From NCBI GenBank assembly GCA_035714085.1, contig DASTMP010000084.1, forward strand, positions 9,616-73,615: a stretch of DNA of 64,000 nt, given 5' to 3'. Positions within the stretch are counted from its first letter, which is position 1; the number at the start of each line of letters is the position of its first letter. Below, in pieces: positions 56,270-64,000 of the stretch. This DNA is from JAJVID01 sp035714085 (lineage in GTDB: Bacteria > Acidobacteriota > Blastocatellia > RBC074). The position numbers were made by a program, and so were the translations under genes. The notes under the pieces are model-generated. The model saw only the letters and a program-made list of their open reading frames with translations, had not been told where the DNA came from and made no database searches.

Positions 56270-57247
56270 CTAACAATTCGCATGATTACCGTATAGGAAA
56301 AATCCGACAGGCCGGACGCTTTCATAGCGGACGGGGGTTTGTCCGGTGAATAATCTGAACTCATGAATGAGATGCGTCTGGTCGTAGTAACCGCAAGCGT
56401 AGGCGAGGTCGCATCCGTTCAGTTCGCCGGACTGTTCGAGCAGGGACTTCGTCTGGCGAAATCGCGTGACGCGGCAGAAGGCTTTCGGCGACAACCCGAC
56501 GTGTCGCTCAAATTTCCGCTCAAGTCGCCGGCCGCTGATTTGTAACGAAGCCGCCAACGCTTTCACCTCGATTTGCCCTTGCGACTCTTCGATCAAGCCG
56601 ACAGCTTGTGTAACAATTGCGTCCGGCTCTTTCCAATGTCGACTGCGCTTCATCAAGAACCGTTCCACGCAGGAGATTCGTTCCCCGATCCCCTCCACGT
56701 GGGCGAGGTGGAGTTCAAGGGCGTTGATCTCTGCCTTGATATCCCGATCCGCCCATATCGTGTCGAGAGGGATCACACAATTTCGCAACGCCCTTAGGGG
56801 CAGGATGGAGAAAAAAGGGGCTTTCCCCAAATTAAAGCGCACGCCGAGAGACTCAAATTGTCCTTGCGCTCGTAGGCGCAGAAAGCGATCAAAGGGGCCT
56901 GCGACGAAACTTCTTGTCTTGTCAAAAAAGACGCTGTCGGAGTCACCCGACTGGATTTGATCTCCGATGTTGAAGACGAAATCGGTATAGCCGCCCGGAA
57001 TGACTCCGTGATCTAGGGGCGGCGGGGCTTGAGCGTCTGCGCCAATTGCCCAATAGCATTGGATAAAAGAAGCCAGAATTGGATTGGGTTGGACTTGTTG
57101 ATAGTACAAAGACTGTTTCTCCACTTTGCCCGCCGACGTACGAAAGATGTCACTGGCTTCGTAATTGGTGACGTATAGGTAGCGCCAGTTCGGCCCACTA
57201 TTACCACATCTCGCAATTGCTGGGGAGGATTCCATCCAGCCAGGCAC
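56270..57247 (-). CDS. AraC-family transcriptional regulator
   Basis: 325 residues. The C-terminal double HTH (~ 215-310) has VKALAASLQISGRRLERKFE and LAYACGYYDQTHLIHEFRLF (AraC second helix). The N-terminal domain resembles DUF6597 (YYQQVQPNPILASFIQCYWA). The start is uncertain: GTG 57247 and ATG 57235 both fall inside a duplicated segment, and a TTG after GGAG (SLYYQQ) may be the true start. It is upstream of, and on the same strand as, the beta-lactamase-fold hydrolase (80 bp), which it may control. Confidence 0.8.
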   Translation of the reverse strand: MPGWMESSPAIARCGNSGPNWRYLYVTNYEASDIFRTSAGKVEKQSLYYQQVQPNPILASFIQCYWAIGADAQAPPPLDHGVIPGGYTDFVFNIGDQIQSGDSDSVFFDKTRSFVAGPFDRFLRLRAQGQFESLGVRFNLGKAPFFSILPLRALRNCVIPLDTIWADRDIKAEINALELHLAHVEGIGERISCVERFLMKRSRHWKEPDAIVTQAVGLIEESQGQIEVKALAASLQISGRRLERKFERHVGLSPKAFCRVTRFRQTKSLLEQSGELNGCDLAYACGYYDQTHLIHEFRLFTGQTPVRYESVRPVGFFLYGNHANC

Positions 57248-57273
57248 ACTTTTTTCTCGGACGCACGCCAGCC
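57186..57273. repeat. Dispersed 88-bp repeat, copy A
   Basis: Roughly 85% identical to 60403-60489 in the same orientation. Shared blocks: CAGTTCGGCC, ATTACCACATCT, GGGAGGATTC, CACACTTTTTTCTCG, CGCACGCCAGCC. Overlaps the 5' end of the AraC gene. Confidence 0.8.
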
Positions 57274-57280
57274 AATCGGT

Positions 57281-57437
57281 CTTTTGTTTCTTCCTCTTTC
57301 GCCTGAGTTTCGCTTCGCTCCGAGCGCCGTCAAGTCTCTCCGCTCCGCTCCGAGACTCCTCCGCTGCGCTCCGGCCCTTCGGGTGACTGCGCCCACCGCT
57401 TCGCTAAGAAGTCGGCTCAAGAGGAAGAAAGCAAAAG
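57281..57437. repeat. Long-loop inverted repeat with CTCCGCTCCG-rich loop
   Basis: CTTTTGTTTCTTCCTC at 57281-57296 pairs with GAGGAAGAAAGCAAAAG at 57421-57437 apart from one extra base. The 124-nt loop has several CGCTCCG motifs. Confidence 0.5.
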
Positions 57438-57451
57438 AAAATCACCTTCTT

Positions 57452-57479
57452 CTCTGTGGCTGAGACGCCTCTGTGGCGG
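57452..57479. repeat. Solo arm of the GCCACAGAG family
   Basis: CTCTGTGGC and CTCTGTGGC-like units (CTCTGTGGCTGAGACGCCTC) occur as the reverse strand form of the unit at 7142 and 11096. Confidence 0.55.
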
Positions 57480-57520
57480 TTCTGAGCGGGCCTTCACTCG
57501 GCCCGCAGAATGCTGAGGGG

Positions 57521-58039
57521 CTATTTGTCCGCAGGTTTTATGCGTTTGATAATGAGCTCGACAGGGAAGGTTTTTTGGCCTTCAGGCGCAGTTTGCCCCT
57601 CATAGGTCCCTTCAACAGTTGCGGCGTCCTTTCCTTCAGTCGCCTTTTTTGTCGCGGTTAAAGTGGCTGCATTCTCTCCAACGCTCACGTTGAGCGTGAT
57701 CTTGTTCCCTTCGACTTTGACTGTGAACGAGATGGTCTTTCCCCCGCCATCAGCGGTGGCGATGCCCGTCAGTCTGTTCTCGCCAGTGACCGTGACCTCT
57801 TTGACCGTAACCGGAATCACAGCTTCGCGAACGGCGCCTACCCATTTACCGCCATCACGTGTGAGCGATACCAGAAATTTGAACCCATTGCCAGTATCGG
57901 TGCGAGTGGCCGATACTTCATAAAGCCCTTCCAGAGGATGCGGACTATTATTTTGCGCCTTTGGAAATCCGGTCACGGCCGGGAGGGTCGCCCAAATAAG
58001 CGCCGCCATCAATCCCAATCTCATCGTGTGTCTGATCAT
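57521..58039 (-). CDS. Exported protein of unknown function
   Basis: 172 residues from ATG 58039 (RBS GGAAAGG). Signal peptide MAALIWATLPAVTGFPKAQ, then a repetitive beta sandwich (FKFLVSLTRDGGKWVGAVRE, VKEVTVTGENRLTGIATADG, ISFTVKVEGNKITLNVSVGE). It resembles small secreted lipocalin/avidin-like proteins by pattern only. The upstream ATG at 58141 would overlap the hydrolase gene and is rejected. Sits 85 bp after the second hydrolase gene on the same strand. Confidence 0.72.
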   Translation of the reverse strand: MIRHTMRLGLMAALIWATLPAVTGFPKAQNNSPHPLEGLYEVSATRTDTGNGFKFLVSLTRDGGKWVGAVREAVIPVTVKEVTVTGENRLTGIATADGGGKTISFTVKVEGNKITLNVSVGENAATLTATKKATEGKDAATVEGTYEGQTAPEGQKTFPVELIIKRIKPADK

Positions 58040-58124
58040 ATTGGTTTCCTTTCCTCGGTTTTGGGTTTCGTTGCGAGACCGGTGAAAGCAAAGAGAGTTG
58101 AGTGTCCCAGCAGAGAGCTCAGTT

Positions 58125-59294
58125 TCAGGGTTTAGGTCCACGTCGGCTCGCAGCCAGCGTTTCCAAGGACCGCATCACCAGCCCCGAAATATTGAACTGC
58201 CCCCCACCGACGTTGCGCAGGACAATCACACCCACACCGGAAGCGCGATCAACAAAGGCTCCTGCCAAATATCCCGCCACCGATCCCCCATGCCCGTAAG
58301 CGATGAAACTGCCATGTCGCTCCACTGCAAAGCCGATGCCGTAGCCTGACGTTAGATCTCCGCTCGCCGAATTGACGCGCTTGAAGTTGTCTTCGAGCGT
58401 TTCCTTCCTGAGGACGCTCGCCGGCCCATGGCCCAGCTCGAAAGCCAGGAACCGCGCCAGATCTCCGACCGTGGTGTACATCGCTCCGTTGGGCACTTTG
58501 TATCCGCGGCCCTGATGTTCGCGCTCCGGTGTTTCAGCATCCACTTTGGCGCCTTGCACGCCATAGCCTTTAGCGAGATCCGGCTTGATCCTCTCGTTCG
58601 GCTCAAAGGCGGTGTGCGTCATGCCGAGCGGCGCGAATATCTTTTGCGACACGTGCTCGACATAAGACTGGCCAGCGGCGCGGCTGAGGGCAGCGCCCAG
58701 AATTGCGTAGCCGATGTTCGAATAGGAAAAGCGCGCGCCTGGTTCGAAATCGTATTTCGTGCGCGGCAACGCGGCAATCATCACTTTCTCCCACTCGGAC
58801 ACCGGACCTTTCAAATACGTCTGCAAATCCGCCGGTTCGCGCCCCATGCCGGAAGTGTGAGTGGCCAGTTGCACAAGCGTAATCGGCGGGGCGCCAGCGA
58901 ATCGCCCCTCCACCTTGTTCACTTCAGGAAAGTATTTCTCCACCGGATCCGAGAGGCGGACTTTGCCAGCCTCGACCAACTGCAACAGCATCAATCCGGT
59001 GAATTGCTTGGTGATTGAGCCTATGCGGTAGACCGTGTCTTTGGTGGCCGGCGTCTTCTTCTCCATATCCGCATAGCCGTAGCTTTTCGTCCAAACCAAC
59101 TCGGGGCCGGATACGATACCGACGGTGACGCTGCCGCGATTGTCTTTAGCAAACTCGGCTGCCGCCAGCGCATCAACTTGCTCAATTGCGCCGCGCAGAT
59201 CGGGCGCGACAGGGGCTTGCCCGATGGCGGAGAGCATGAATACGAGCGCCAGCATCAGCGCCAGCGCGGAACTGATAAGTCTTGATCTATTCAT
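58125..59294 (-). CDS. Exported serine hydrolase, class C beta-lactamase fold
   Basis: 389 residues; RBS AAGGAG. Signal peptide ALALMLALVFMLSAIGQ. Motifs: SITK (SxxK) in YRIGSITKQFTGLMLL, YSN in ARFSYSNIGYAILG, and HGG in AYGHGGSVAGY. Shorter than the homologue at 54688, without its C-terminal extra domain. Peptidase or esterase role in the envelope is inferred. It is followed on the same strand by the small exported gene at 57521. Confidence 0.9.
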   Translation of the reverse strand: MNRSRLISSALALMLALVFMLSAIGQAPVAPDLRGAIEQVDALAAAEFAKDNRGSVTVGIVSGPELVWTKSYGYADMEKKTPATKDTVYRIGSITKQFTGLMLLQLVEAGKVRLSDPVEKYFPEVNKVEGRFAGAPPITLVQLATHTSGMGREPADLQTYLKGPVSEWEKVMIAALPRTKYDFEPGARFSYSNIGYAILGAALSRAAGQSYVEHVSQKIFAPLGMTHTAFEPNERIKPDLAKGYGVQGAKVDAETPEREHQGRGYKVPNGAMYTTVGDLARFLAFELGHGPASVLRKETLEDNFKRVNSASGDLTSGYGIGFAVERHGSFIAYGHGGSVAGYLAGAFVDRASGVGVIVLRNVGGGQFNISGLVMRSLETLAASRRGPKP

Positions 59295-59338
59295 GGGTTT
59301 GCTCCTTTGGAGAGGTTTGCATTGTATGTACGGGAAAA

Positions 59339-59430
59339 ACCACGGGGGGCACGGGGCGCCATGGGGAGAAGAAAGTGAAAAATCATCGCTCCGCTTGATT
59401 TATCCCCGTGATCCCCGTGCCCCCCGTGGT
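59339..59430. repeat. G-rich hairpin upstream of the serine hydrolase gene
   Basis: Left arm 59339-59367 (ACCACGGGGGGCACGGGGCG) pairs with 59403-59430 (GTGCCCCCCGTGGT tip). A second hairpin begins inside its right end. Confidence 0.8.
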
Positions 59431-59514
59431 AGTTCGTGTCCCTTTGGCAGAATGGCGTCGGCATAGGTTTTTACTAGCGCCGACGCCATTCTGCCAAAGG
59501 GACACGAACTACCA
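59427..59514. repeat. Perfect 36-bp-arm hairpin abutting another hairpin
   Basis: Arms 59427-59462 and 59479-59514 are perfect reverse complements (TGGTAGTTCGTGTCCC at the tip), loop 16 nt. Its first 4 bases are also the end of the hairpin before it. The longest perfect arms in the window. Confidence 0.93.
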
Positions 59515-59566
59515 GAGCCCGCCGTCTGCCGCAAGCGGATTGTGGCCGGCGCGCTTTGCAGTCCTC

Positions 59567-60304
59567 CTACTTTGCGCCGTAGAGAGAAATGTGGCTGCCA
59601 CTCGACGCCGTGAACGGACTCCGATCCCAGGAGCCCCACCGTTCCTTGAGCCTCAACCCGCCGAGAAGAGCCATTAAGTCGAGCTCGGCGGGCCAAGCAT
59701 AGCGCAGTTTCACCGGACAGAATCGTGCCCCCTGACCGCTCAAGGTGACGTGGGTGGCCGTCACCAGCTGATTAACTGTGTCGATCTGAGAAGCGTCGAT
59801 CCTAACCTCGGCTTCGCTCTGCGCGATGACTCTCACGTCTTGGCCGCCACGAAACCGGTAGAGATCAGGAACAAATACCTCCAGGACAAACAATCCGTCC
59901 GCGGCGAGGCGCTTTGCGGCATTTTGGAAGCACCGAACCTGATCTGCTTGGGTGAGCAGGTTGAAGAAGGTATTGAAGACCACGTAGATCAGGGTGAAAG
60001 GGCCATCGCCCCCTACTTCCGCGAAGTCACCCATAGCGACCGGTATCGCGGCCCCTCCTGGCTTGGCGCGAAGTTGCCTCACCATCGCCTCCGACGCATC
60101 GATGCCGGAGACATGCACGCCGGCCGCCGCAAGGGGCAGGGCTACCCTCCCCGTGCCAATGCCTAGCTCCAGGGCAGGACCGGCGCCCGCCAGCGCCTTC
60201 AGCGCCCCAATGGCAGCAGGATTGCAGTCCCCGTAATACCGATCGTAGACATCGGCAATCTGGTCCCCATATGTCCGAATGCTGTAGCTCTCAGTTTCCG
60301 TCAT
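59567..60304 (-). CDS. Class I SAM-dependent methyltransferase
   Basis: 245 residues from ATG 60304, with GGAGG upstream. SAM-binding motif I ALELGIGTGRVALPLAAAG at ~44-62, motif post-I VSGIDASEAMV, motif II region FTLIYVVFNTFFNLLTQ. The frame is open to 60526, but the extension includes repeat copy B and is rejected. Substrate unknown. Confidence 0.83.
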   Translation of the reverse strand: MTETESYSIRTYGDQIADVYDRYYGDCNPAAIGALKALAGAGPALELGIGTGRVALPLAAAGVHVSGIDASEAMVRQLRAKPGGAAIPVAMGDFAEVGGDGPFTLIYVVFNTFFNLLTQADQVRCFQNAAKRLAADGLFVLEVFVPDLYRFRGGQDVRVIAQSEAEVRIDASQIDTVNQLVTATHVTLSGQGARFCPVKLRYAWPAELDLMALLGGLRLKERWGSWDRSPFTASSGSHISLYGAK

Positions 60305-61001
60305 GCTATCGACTAACCTCCGGTTCTGCGTAAGCCTTCGGAGAATCGGCTTGAGCTTAGGCTCAGTGATCAAACTGCGTCCTGAAAGCTTACAATAGCA
60401 GTCAGTTCGGCCAACCATTACCACATCTAGCGATTGATTGGGAGGATTCATCGGTCGATGCACACTTTTTTCTCGAGCGCACGCCAGCCCGCCGAAGGAA
60501 CACGGTTTTTCTTTCCGTACACACAATCGAAATCCGATCTAGATTGGGGGAGTGTACCTGGAATATTTGTTTCCCTAATATATGCTTTAGCTCGTTCGCA
60601 CCGTGAGACGTAACACAACGAGCAATGATTATGGGTAAGCTTTCGGCAGTCGTTCCAACAGTTCAACCGCCAGATTTCGCTTCAGATGGCTTTGGCAAGG
60701 CGGTCTGGCCCCTTTCGGCGTCTTCATTTGGCCCCACCCTCTTGCACCCGCTACGGACATGGCGGACCCCAACGGAATTTCAAATGAGCGCACGACCTCA
60801 ATCTTTTGTGGCCGTCACTCGCTCTTGCTCACCAACCGCCGAGCCAGCCCACCGGGCGTCTCGCTTTGACACAGCGCTTTACAGAAAGAATGCGTCCAAG
60901 CCGGCGGATCAGTTGTCATGAGCTGCGGACGTTCTACGAGTATTAAACACATTCGTCGGAAAACCTCCGTTAAGCCTTATTCCGGAACATTGGACTTGGA
61001 C
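60305..61001. other. Intergenic ~700 bp, no gene recognised
   Basis: Holds repeat copy B (60403-60489). A 98-codon + frame at 60625-60921 has no motif. The remainder is unexplained, and could be remnants of a deleted gene. Confidence 0.45.
60403..60489. repeat. Dispersed 87-bp repeat, copy B
   Basis: Matches 57186-57273 (see that entry). In both places the minus-strand reading frame across it reads VVxVGRT near the end (DVVMVGRT here, DVVIVGRT there). Confidence 0.8.
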
Positions 61002-63416
61002 TCATTCGCAGCGCAACGCGATCATTGGATCCACCTTCGTCGCAAGCTGTGCGGGGACAAAGCAGGCCAGCAGCGCTACGCCCGCCAGCAATGCCGCGAC
61101 ACCCACGAACGTCAGAGGGTCCGTCGCTTTCACTTCAAACAGCAAGGCTGCCATCCAGCGGGTCAAGGCCAGTGCTCCGGCCAAGCCAAGTGCAATGCCG
61201 AATCCAGCCAGTTTCATTCCTTGCCACAACACCAGCCTCAGCACGTCGCCTGCTTGCGCGCCGAGCGCCATGCGGATGCCGATTTCGTGCATACGTTGGG
61301 CGACCGCATACGAGGTCACGCCGTAGATGCCGACCATCGTCAATGCCAGTGCGACTGCGGCGAAGACGCACAGCAGCAGCAAATTTAACCGCTGCTGTGC
61401 GACTGACTCAGCCAGCAAATCCTCTAGTGTGTGGATGTTGTAGATCGGTAGATCGCGATCTATTGCTTGAATCTGGCTGCGCACCATCCCAACAAAATTG
61501 AGGGGATCGCCGGTGGTACGCACCAACAAGCTGCGTGATCCGGGCATCTGCTTGTAGGAAACGTAGACATGCGGCGCGGCTTCGTACGGCAACCCGGACT
61601 GTTTGACGTTGCCGACAATGCCGACCACTGTCACCCAGCGCTGGTTGAAATCAATCAGCAAACGGCGGCCCAACGGGTCTTCACCAGGCCAGTACCGTTC
61701 AGCGAAAGCCTGGTTAATGAGGATGACGCCAGGCGTGCCCGCACCATCGCTCTCAGCAATGGCGCGGCCTCGCAACAAGGGGATGCCCAGCAATTGAAAA
61801 TAACCGGGGCTGATGACTTGATAATCGGCTACTACTGCGTCGGCCATACTCTTCGGCTCTGGCCGGCCTTCGATCTTGTAAACCTCGATGCCACGCCTGC
61901 CGGAGAGCGGTAAATTGTTGACGAGGGCAGCGGCCTGCACGCCAGGCAGCGTTTGGATTCTTTCAAGCAGTTGTTGATAGAAAACCGCCAACGATTCAGA
62001 AGGATGCTTCGCCCTCGATGGTGTGAAGTCGAGGCTCAGTACATTCCGCGCGTCAAAGCCAGGCTCAACCTGCTGCAAACGCCAGAAGCTTTTGATCAGC
62101 AAGCCCGCGCCTATGAGCAGCGCTAGTGAAAGCGCGACCTCGGCCACCACCAACCCATTGCGTAGCCGCTGGTGGCTCGCGCCTTTGGCACCGCGCCCGC
62201 TGTCCTTTAACGTTTCATTCACGTCAGGCCGTGAAGCTTGCAGCGCCGGCGCCAGCCCGAACACGATGCCTGTGAGGATCGTGACCAACAGGGTGAAGCC
62301 GAGCACTCGACCATCAATCGCCAAACGCTCCACGTGAGGAATCTGAGTTGCGCCGAGCAGCCGAATCCCTTGCTCCATCCATGCGGCAAGCAATAACCCA
62401 ACCGCTCCACCGAACAATGACAGCAGCAAACTTTCAGTCAATAATTGCCGCGCGATGCGCCAACGGCTCGCGCCCAGCGCCAACCGGATGGCAATCTCTG
62501 AGGCGCGACCGACCGCCAGCGATAGCAGCAAATTCGCTACGTTCGCACATGCGATCAACAAGACGAAGCCGACGGCGCCAGCCAGGATCAATAAGGATGC
62601 GCGCAGCTTGCGACCGATTTGCTCTTGCAGCCGAACCAGACGGACGCCCTTATCGGTATTGATCCTGGACTCATGTTCGCGTTGGCGCGCGATGTTTTCC
62701 AACTCGACTCTGGCTTGTGCAATCCTTACCCCGGGCTTGAGCCGCGCGACCGTCAGCAGGCTATGGGAATCGCGTTTTGCCCCGTCGGTTTCGAGCGCGC
62801 GGGGAAACCAGATTTCGCCCGGCAGTTGATTGCTGCCTGACGGTGGATATTCAAACTCCGCCGGCATCACACCGATCACAGTATAGGTATGGTCATTGAT
62901 CGTTACGTTCCGTCCGATGATGCCCTGATCACCCGCGAAGCGGCTCCGCCACAACTTGTAACCGAGTACAGCAACGCGGGCATAGGTGCGATCTTCCTCA
63001 GGCGTGAAGGTACGACCGAGCAACGGTGTGACGCCTAACAGCGGAAAAAGATTGGCAGTCGCCAACTTCGCTTCGACTTGCAGCGGCTCGCCGTCGCCGG
63101 TGAGATTATTGAGATTGGTCTTCTCCACTGCCCCTATCTGCTCGAAGACTGTGTTGCGGTCGCGCAAAGCGAAGAAATCGTTCGGCGAGAGTTCAAGCTC
63201 GTCCACGCCTTTGCTGAAGAGCTTATCCCAGACAACGACTAGCCTGTCTGCGTCTTTGTACGGCAGAGAGCCGAGCAGCACCGTGTTAATGACACTGAAG
63301 ACCGCCGTGTTCGCGCCGATGCCCAGCGCCAGCGTGACGACGGCAATCAGCGTAAGACCGGGCGTTTTTATTAACATTCGCGCGGCGTAACGTAGGTCTT
63401 GCCAAAGCGGTTGCAT
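61002..63416 (-). CDS. MacB-like ABC transporter permease (acidobacterial duplicated orphan permease type)
   Basis: 804 residues. N-terminal MacB periplasmic core (DLRYAARMLIKTPGLTLIAV, LALGIGANTAVFSVINTVLL), FtsX domain 1 near ~280-400 (FVLLIACANVANLLLSLAVG), a second core, and FtsX domain 2 near the C-terminus (EIGIRMALGAQAGDVLRLVL). Two FtsX domains in one chain without an ATPase gene next to it match the orphan permeases abundant in acidobacteria. AAGGTAG precedes ATG 63416. Substrate unknown. Confidence 0.93.
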   Translation of the reverse strand: MQPLWQDLRYAARMLIKTPGLTLIAVVTLALGIGANTAVFSVINTVLLGSLPYKDADRLVVVWDKLFSKGVDELELSPNDFFALRDRNTVFEQIGAVEKTNLNNLTGDGEPLQVEAKLATANLFPLLGVTPLLGRTFTPEEDRTYARVAVLGYKLWRSRFAGDQGIIGRNVTINDHTYTVIGVMPAEFEYPPSGSNQLPGEIWFPRALETDGAKRDSHSLLTVARLKPGVRIAQARVELENIARQREHESRINTDKGVRLVRLQEQIGRKLRASLLILAGAVGFVLLIACANVANLLLSLAVGRASEIAIRLALGASRWRIARQLLTESLLLSLFGGAVGLLLAAWMEQGIRLLGATQIPHVERLAIDGRVLGFTLLVTILTGIVFGLAPALQASRPDVNETLKDSGRGAKGASHQRLRNGLVVAEVALSLALLIGAGLLIKSFWRLQQVEPGFDARNVLSLDFTPSRAKHPSESLAVFYQQLLERIQTLPGVQAAALVNNLPLSGRRGIEVYKIEGRPEPKSMADAVVADYQVISPGYFQLLGIPLLRGRAIAESDGAGTPGVILINQAFAERYWPGEDPLGRRLLIDFNQRWVTVVGIVGNVKQSGLPYEAAPHVYVSYKQMPGSRSLLVRTTGDPLNFVGMVRSQIQAIDRDLPIYNIHTLEDLLAESVAQQRLNLLLLCVFAAVALALTMVGIYGVTSYAVAQRMHEIGIRMALGAQAGDVLRLVLWQGMKLAGFGIALGLAGALALTRWMAALLFEVKATDPLTFVGVAALLAGVALLACFVPAQLATKVDPMIALRCE

Positions 63417-63750
63417 AAATTCTACCTTGTTATTCTATCTATACCGCATCCACTACCAACTAACCGAAGGCACACCCTCGATCTCTGTGGAGTCAGTTGA
63501 ATTGTGGTCCTGATCTTTCATCATCAGCGACGGCGCCGATTCTACGCGGCGCGCCACTCGGAGGCGAGAGCGAGCAGAGCTTTTTTGCCTTTTTCACGCT
63601 CATCCCTAACCGTAGTCGAACGCTGTCGACTGCGAATCGACAGAAGAGCGTCAGCTCTTCTTGTTTGTCGTCAAGCCGAAGCGAGCAAGGATGTCCAGAG
63701 CGCCGCAGGCGCAGCCTATGGACATCCTCCGCAGTGAAGGCTACGGCAGC
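63417..63750. other. Intergenic 334 bp, likely right end of an IS21 element
   Basis: Between the permease start and the IstB stop. Contains GGATGTCCA at 63689-63697 and TGGACATCC at 63719-63727 as a hairpin and an AGAGCGTCAGCTCT palindrome (63646 on). The end of the IS cannot be placed without its partner end. Confidence 0.4.
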
Positions 63751-64000
63751 CTACCGCGCCTTTTTCTTGCCGGCTATCGTCCGTTTGAATCGATAACTGT
63801 CAGAGCCCGTCTCTATAATCGTGGCCCTGTCAGTAATCCGATCCAAGAGCGCCTTGCACAGCCGGGCGTTGGGAAAGACCTGTGTCCATTCCGAGAATGG
63901 CAGATTGGTGGTAATGACCAGGGTCGCTCGCTCGGCTCGTTCGCTGATGACTTGAAACATCAACTCCGCGCCGACTTGAGCGAAGGGGACATAGCCCATC
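63751..64000 (-). CDS. istB: IS21-family helper ATPase IstB (partial, C-terminal part)
   Basis: 82 residues running off the window edge. GYVPFAQVGAELMFQVISER, LVITTNLPFSEWTQVFPNAR, and ALLDRITDRATIIETGSDSY are typical of the IstB C-terminal half, with the sensor-1 TTN. The Walker A part lies outside the window. Mobile element; probably followed beyond the edge by istA. Confidence 0.9.
   Translation of the reverse strand, partial: MGYVPFAQVGAELMFQVISERAERATLVITTNLPFSEWTQVFPNARLCKALLDRITDRATIIETGSDSYRFKRTIAGKKKAR

Noticed and set aside
60625..60921. 98-codon plus-strand open frame
   Set aside because: No motif, no RBS, and sits in a disordered spacer with a dispersed repeat.

Overview
The window reads as a chromosomal piece of an Acidobacteriota bacterium. 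The lineage call is inference from gene types: three Oar-like TonB-dependent receptors with an N-terminal carboxypeptidase-regulatory domain, a MacB-like duplicated orphan permease, a CadC-type winged-helix/TPR regulator, Tat-exported Gfo/Idh/MocA and sugar isomerase proteins, and HpnI of hopanoid lipid synthesis. Coding regions are GC-rich. No rRNA, tRNA or CRISPR was seen.

Layout. 1-17.9 kb (all +) is an aromatic-acid catabolic region: a LigK/GalC-type aldolase, a TonB receptor, a secreted esterase, a fused LigB-LigA ring-cleavage dioxygenase overlapping an SDR dehydrogenase, a second TonB receptor, a 6PGDH-like dehydrogenase, a ThDP enzyme, a MetE-core methyltransferase-like protein, an MFS transporter and PobA. 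PobA makes protocatechuate, the LigB-LigA enzyme would cleave it (or gallate), and the aldolase finishes the 4,5-cleavage route. The receptors, esterase and MFS protein would handle capture and uptake. 17.9-23.8 kb (-) holds a c-heme-motif protein, a Tat oxidoreductase/isomerase pair and a secreted caspase-fold protein with a duplicated beta domain. 24-30 kb has hpnI, a GT39-like membrane glycosyltransferase and a third TonB receptor. 30.4-38.4 kb (+) is a type II secretion/type IV pilus-like operon (GspF, GspE, a secretin fused to a cohesin domain, two pseudopilins, a PilM/GspL-like protein), closed by a structured terminator-like element. 38.8-47.2 kb has an orphan RskA-like anti-sigma factor, mtnA, a decayed TPR-regulator gene, a flavoprotein, the CadC/TPR regulator and a GMC oxidoreductase. 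47.4-51.3 kb is an asd-lysC-thrC operon of aspartate-family amino acid synthesis. 51.4-64 kb (-) is accessory: secreted small proteins, an IS256 element, two class C beta-lactamase-fold hydrolases, an AraC regulator, a methyltransferase, the MacB-like permease and the end of an IS21 helper gene running off the window.

The most unusual structure is not a gene. About twenty spacers hold a long inverted repeat with arms of roughly 25-36 bp, often made of a 7-10 bp unit repeated several times. Arm sequence differs from spacer to spacer, but at least three sequence families recur inside this window. Some elements fill a spacer from one stop codon to the next start codon, so that lysC, pobA and hpnI start directly at a repeat arm with no Shine-Dalgarno motif. 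Others lie inside genes in frame (a pseudopilin leader and a regulator linker) or supply a stop codon. This looks like a mobile or copy-generated hairpin population shaping operon spacers.
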